Source of the DNA: Mytilisepta virgata
Lineage: Eukaryota > Mollusca > Bivalvia > Mytilida > Mytilidae
DNA length: 64,000 bases
Direction: 5' to 3'
Assembly (NCBI GenBank): GCA_028015205.1
Contig: CM051514.1
Coordinates: forward strand, 35,294,150-35,358,149
The notes beneath the pieces were generated by a model that saw only the letters and a program-made list of their open reading frames with translations, did no database searches and had not been told where the DNA came from. The translations under genes and the position numbers were made by a program. Below, piece after piece: positions 59,373 to 64,000 of this stretch. Each line of letters opens with the position of its first letter. Positions within the stretch are counted from its first letter, which is position 1.

Positions 59373-60234
59373 CTATAGCTATAGGTAAAAAGTTTTGACA
59401 AAAAACATTACTTTTGAGATGGATGGTAATAATATTGTTTGTGAAAAAGATGTTAAAATACTTGGAGTTACCACAGATTATGAATGAAAATTTGACAAAC
59501 TTATTTCTGAAATTTGTAGAAAAAAAAGCATCAAGACAACTGAATGATTGTTCTAAAAAGAATTGGAAGATACTTAAATAACTTATTATTCTTTTATATT
59601 ATCAAATTTTAATTACTGTCCTGTTACATGACATTTTTGTAGTGACAAAATTACAAAGAAAATTAAATACAATGTAGAAAAAATACAGGAGAGTGCATTG
59701 AGAATTATTTATAATGATTTTAGTTTATCATATATAGTCAAAACTACAATCTCTCAAAATTAGATGATTGAGGTCTTTTGAAATTGAAACTTTTAAAACT
59801 TTACATAAGAAAAAACTGTTGTATTTGGTTAATGTTCAAAAACATAGTTACAAAAATGTATTTTTTTTAGAGATAATTATACTAGAATTATCAAACATTA
59901 GGACATAGTTTGGATTAAAGTATTTTTGATATTTTCCTGCCAAAACATGGAATTAATACTGATTTTGTCTGCTTTATATTTTCTTGCTTATAGAATTTTT
60001 TTAAAATAGTGTGGCTCTTTGCTTATGTGTTTTTGCTCAACTTTAAATTGTAGATATGGAAAGAAACTAGTCCAAGTCAATTTTAATATACTTGTTTTGT
60101 AACCGGCTACAAAATGGTGATAATATATTAACAAATTAAAGTATGCACAAGTTAGGCATGTCAATATCTAAAAGGTATGCAATCTAGGTTCTATTAATAA
60201 AATGGTACAGTTATTACAAATTATTTTGAAGATT

Positions 60235-60360
60235 TTTTATAAACTGATTACATACCAGATACAAATCTTTTTCATCTTTATTTTATAAACTGGTTACATA
60301 CCAGTTACAAATCTTTTCCAGGCTTTCTTATAAAATGGTTACATACCAGTTACAATGTTT
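60235..60360. repeat. ~57-bp tandem repeat, three copies
   Basis: TTATAAACTGGTTACATACC, then AGTTACAAATCTTTT, repeats in the tail of the older LINE. Confidence 0.8.
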
Positions 60361-60666
60361 TTCTTTGTCTTTATATGTAACTGTTGTGAAACTGAAATGT
60401 CATTGTAATTGATTTTATTGTGTGTGTTTGTGTGTCTTATAGTTGAATCAATGACAATGTTGTACAGTATATGTTGTTATATCTTGGCATTCTTGCCCTA
60501 GTGAGGGTCCATGATTGGACCAATAAATATTCTTATTCTTATAGTCGATTTTTAAATTTCATTTTGAAATAATAACCTGTTTCTCAATTTCGTTTTTTCT
60601 ATCAACCGACATAATCAGCTTGCCCAGTGGCAGTGACCCCTCGATAAAAAAAAATCTCCGTATTTG

Positions 60667-60705
60667 TTCCGGATTTTTTATTTTTTTTTTGGAAACAGGA
60701 AGTAG
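60667..60705. promoter_or_regulatory. ETS-type motifs, putative promoter
   Basis: TTCCGGA at 60667-60673 and CAGGAAGTAG at 60696-60705 lie 130-165 bp before the inferred start codon of the next gene. This fits a TATA-less housekeeping promoter, possibly bidirectional. Confidence 0.4.
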
Positions 60706-60832
60706 AGTTAGTGGAGCTATTACCATAGTGATACAAATTGAACCAGACAGATTCTCTAGAAAATCACCAAATTCCAAGGTTTTAGCAGCCTTTTCAATTG
60801 ATATAAAACTTTTTGAGAACAAGGAATCCAAC

Positions 60833-63800
60833 ATGAGTGCTGTAACAACAGCAACAAGGTAATCTACTGCAAAAACAACAGCTTATTAAACCAGGCGTAT
60901 CGAACTGTCAAAATTAAAGATATTTATTTTTTCCTTGCCATTTTACAATTTTGCCCAGTTTTTGGTTACGCCGTCCTCTACCAATAACTTCTGCAACTTG
61001 TTCACATAAATTGTATGTTGTTAAGTAGCACAAATTATATAGTGAGATACCAGTATACACCATACATGTGACAAATTCAGAATGGGTATGCGACTTTGAT
61101 CTAAATTGACAAGGATTGCCAATTTTCCTACTGAAGGTTGGTGGTTCTCTCCGGGTACTCCGGCTTCCTCCACCAATAAAAACTGGCCGCCGTGAAATAG
61201 CCAAATGTGCTGAAAACAGCGTAAAACTCCAACTAATCAAACGAACAGAATGGGTATGGGTGAGATTTTGCTCATTTAAACGTGGAATTATGGTGGTTAT
61301 TTGGTGAGATTTTTGTTGACATTGAAATATAAGTTTTCAAATTAAAATTTTCCTGTTTATAACTATCATACAGTAATAATTAATTTAATATTACTCACTG
61401 ATGTATTTTTAGTAATAAACAGACACAGTCTCAATCTATTAGCATGTTGACAATATAAACCTGCCCGAGGATCTGTATTTCGGTTTTCATTTTCTTTAAT
61501 CAATTAAATCAAAACTAATCATGTTATACTTTGTTTAATCTATTTTTATTTTATAATTATATTATGTTTGAAAATTAAGATTGTAATTTATTTGCTCAAT
61601 TTGGGTGCCGTGATTGGCAACTAAAGTATTTGTTTGTTTGGTATTAACTTATTTAAAAAAAAAGTCAAATCTTTTATATTTACTTCTAGACAAGACCAGA
61701 CAAATGCTTTATTAAAGTATCACCTCTTGAGTAACAATATATAAAATACACAAAAACATAAAACACAAGACAAATTACACAAGATCCACTCTTAGAAGGG
61801 TTATGAGAGACTATAAAATCACAATTATTTACATTTATACATTACGAATATAAAATACATTTTCTTTGAAATAAAATATCATGGCAGATTTTGGCGGAGT
61901 AAAAATACATATCATTATTACTCAACATAAAAATTAACTTTTCATCATCCGACAAATTTATGAAATTTTCATCAATAAGGCAAGCATGATTAAAAACATT
62001 ACGTAAATCTGCATATATTGGGTATTGCAATAAAACATGTTTTTTGTCTTCAATTATATTTTTACAATTAAAACTTTGACCAATTCATAAATGTTCATAT
62101 TGACCAGTTTCTACTCTGATGGGTGCAACACCACATCTAAATTTTGCCATTGGACTTCTGTATTTACCAGGAATATTATTATTCAAATATTTCCCAACAC
62201 AATATGTATTTTTAAAAATTTATAAGTACAAAGCTTATTAGCTTCATTTGACATAACAAGAGGTTAATTTTACCTTGTTCATGAATGGGACTTTAAACTG
62301 CCATTTTTTTCATATTTCTATTACCTCAGTTTTTACCCCATATAAATACCTTTTTATTAACTCTACCATCACACATTTTTGTGAATCTTGACCAATTTCA
62401 AAAAACACTAGTCCATTATTTAATATTACAGGGCACCCAACCCATATCACCAAACAAAGACAAATTTGGTGTGTATTTACCAACACACATAAAAAAAAGT
62501 GCATGGCTCTGTTTTTAACACTGTTTATACATGAAAAATCCTTTGTGCTCCATATTGCAGCACCATACAAGTGAATCAGAAAGCTTTGTATATGAAGAAT
62601 ACTGAAAACCACTATTAGCTTTACATAAAATTTAGAAATAATCAGTCCTGCAATCTACTTGCGGATTTAGCCACCGCCTTCACCATATCGTCGTAATTTA
62701 AAAATTCAGTTAATAGTAAACCTAAGTAATTATACTGAGATACAACATCAATGTTATCACCACCAAAAGTAAAATAGGAAAATTTTCTTTAGAACAAACA
62801 ACAAATGATGAAATATAAAAAATTTAACCAATTTTATAACAATTAACAGAATATATTTATTAACCATTTTGTGAAATTTGGCTAAGGGGATAACACAACA
62901 TTGTTTAGGAAAATATTAACAAGTTAACTGTGATACCGATTACTATTGAAGAACACAAGTTAGCTATAAAATTATTATTTCAGTACAGAATAATCAGGAA
63001 CCAATAAACATTTCTCTAATTTTCATGTCAAGGAGGATATCAAAAAGAAAAAAATATTTCTTTACCATTTAAAGTTGGATAGATTTTGTAAACATTTCAT
63101 TTATTCATCGAATTTGAGGTGAGCATGAGAAATTGTTGCCCGCGCGTGAGGTTGAGAGATTGGTTCAAAATGCACTCTCATGCCCAATGCCCGGGATGTC
63201 ACATTTATGATACACATAAATTAAACAACTGTGTGTGATTTTTTTTCTTAGAGAAACTGCAAGTAGTTTTTCATGTATATATTGAAAATATTTCTTTAAC
63301 ATGAAAGTAAAAAGTATTAATCTACCTTTTGGTTTCCAATAGTCTTAATTAATTATTGTCTTTTCCACGGCTGAAATACATAAAATATTTTACAAGGATT
63401 TATTTCCCATTTATTGTGTGCAATTAGTTTATTTTTGCATAAAGTATGATGTTACCACAAACAAATGTGATGATGCTGAATATATGCAAGCTTTGTTGCA
63501 AAAATTTTGAACCATTGTCAATGTGACTTTTCTGATATACCATATTTTTATTTGCAATATACAGAATAGTAATAATCTCTGGAGTTATTGTTGCCTTAGT
63601 TCAGAAATGGACCTTTGGCATTTTGTAAGTCTGGCATTACGAAACAGTTTTTTGTTGTTAATTAATTGTGTTGGGTCATCCAAGAAAACATAAAATAATA
63701 TATATAATACCATTGCCTGTTCAGGTTATATATTTTTTTAATATAATACTTTTATGCAACCAATCATTGGCCATTTCTGGCATATCATAGCTAGGATTCA

Positions 63801-64000
63801 CAATGAGTTATTTAATTTGGATACAATAATAAACAAGCCTTTGGTGAGTTTATTATTAAATCCAAACTAAATAACAAGAGTAGATATTAAGCGATATCTA
63901 ATTTTATGGTTAATTAAACATATTTCTTTTATGATTCTTCAGGAATATTTGTTTGTTTTGTGATTCGGCTTTCGGGCTGTGGGAAATCTTAACCTTCATT
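60833..64000 (+). CDS. Unrecognised membrane protein, 5' part (runs off window)
   Basis: A putative first exon, 60833-60858 (MSAVTTAT plus AG, donor GTAATC), joins in phase to 63565-63624. That exon has a TACAG acceptor and GTAAGT donor and gives IVIISGVIVALVQKWTFGI, a likely transmembrane helix. A third candidate exon from 63943 (acceptor GATTCTTCAG) stays open to the window end: NICLFCDSAFGLWEILTFI. The other two frames of exon 2 contain stops. I do not recognise the family. The short N-terminus followed directly by a helix suggests a multi-pass or signal-anchored protein. Exon 3 is the least certain. Confidence 0.5.
61085..61245 (+). mobile_element. SINE-like repeat, copy 3
   Basis: AATTGACAAGGATTGCCAAT, GGTGGTTCTCTCCGGGTACT, CGGCTTCCTCCACCAATAAA, TGGCCGCCGTGAAATAGCC and GCGTAAAACTCC make this the best preserved of the copies in the window. 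Confidence 0.75.
61830..62800 (-). mobile_element. LINE C-terminal remnant, minus strand
   Basis: Read right to left: VVSQYNYLGLLLTEFLNYDD and KAVAKSASRLQD; then LYGAAIWSTKDFSCINSVKN and VKNRAMHFFL; then GVAPIRVETGQYEH; then IIEDKKHVLLQYPIYADLRN and INLSDDEKLIFMLSNND. These are consecutive blocks of a non-LTR retrotransposon ORF2 C-terminus, broken by stops and frameshifts. It lies in the first intron of the gene starting at 60833. Confidence 0.8.
62801..63564. other. Intron sequence, no feature seen
   Basis: AT-rich DNA between the LINE remnant and the next exon. A GC-richer patch at 63120-63200 has no coding sense I can support. Confidence 0.4.

Larger units (their letters stand above)
56020..60541 (+). 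mobile_element. Older LINE, split by a younger LINE
   Basis: The left part (to 56649) encodes GKYRPVSIL, ILMDLSKAFDC and KGVSQGSTVGPVLFNIFINN, standard reverse-transcriptase blocks, with stops and frameshifts. The right part (from 59381) resumes with VKILGVTTDYE, FDKLISEICRKK and ALRIIYNDFSLSYI. The 3'UTR holds a ~57-bp tandem repeat (60235-60360). The element ends GGACCAATAAATATTCTTAT near 60541. The type is reminiscent of Jockey/CR1-like LINEs. Inactive. Confidence 0.78.

Noticed and set aside
60589..60624. Minus-strand MSVDRKNEIEKQ followed by GTTATT as the first exon of the ASDURF-like gene
   Set aside because: The donor is weak and its phase (0) does not fit the known next exon, which needs phase 1.
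1..64000. Bacterial features: operons, CRISPR, riboswitches, origins
   Set aside because: Intron-containing animal genes, eukaryotic promoters and retroelements throughout; nothing prokaryotic.

Overview
This is an AT-rich, repeat-dense, intron-rich animal genome window. It looks like a marine bivalve, most likely a mussel (Mytilus-like). The grounds are small exons with GT-AG introns, a typical metazoan cytochrome c, and many bivalve-style repeats: pearl-like elements, LINE fragments and MITEs. No bacterial operons, CRISPR arrays or tRNA genes were seen. Most long open frames are accidental or belong to retroelements. The real genes are built from short exons, and I joined them by eye using splice sites and codon phase.

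Layout. (1) 4.5-6.3 kb and 14.3-16.6 kb (+): two tandem paralogs of a small secreted tyrosine-rich peptide of 87 residues. Their C-terminal exons differ only by silent changes. (2) 18.9-22.0 kb (-): three 3' exons of a TIMP/netrin-like (NTR) domain protein; the 5' end was not found. (3) 30.1-35.1 kb (-): a complete seven-exon type I membrane protein with a mannose-6-phosphate-receptor-homology (MRH/Atg27-like) lumenal domain. (4) 36.5-41.2 kb (+): a complete five-exon DUF1295 / steroid 5-alpha-reductase-like membrane enzyme, transcribed away from gene 3. (5) 46.9-49.7 kb (+): cytochrome c, whose ATG start codon is split by the first intron. (6) 52.2-55.8 kb (-): four 3' exons of an ASDURF-like prefoldin-type protein. 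In human this protein is made from the upstream ORF of ASNSD1; here it looks like a gene of its own. (7) 60.8-64.0 kb (+): the start of an unrecognised membrane protein gene that runs off the window.

Between and inside the genes the DNA is mostly mobile-element debris. There are at least five LINE remnants, including a young 5'-truncated LINE inserted into an older one with an 8-bp target duplication. There are pearl/Helitron-like elements with internal tandem repeats and terminal hairpins, and MITEs of several types: a Mutator-like one with 98-bp inverted repeats and a 9-bp duplication, hAT-like ones with 8-bp duplications, and Tc1/mariner-like and TTAA-flanked ones. A foldback family appears three times, tRNA-derived SINE-like repeats recur, and several minisatellites are present. 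The protein genes do not form an obvious pathway; they look like unlinked housekeeping and secreted-protein genes. No new multi-gene system is evident. The most unusual observations are the standalone ASDURF gene, the split start codon of cytochrome c, the conserved secreted peptide pair, and the covarying hairpins in the mobile elements.
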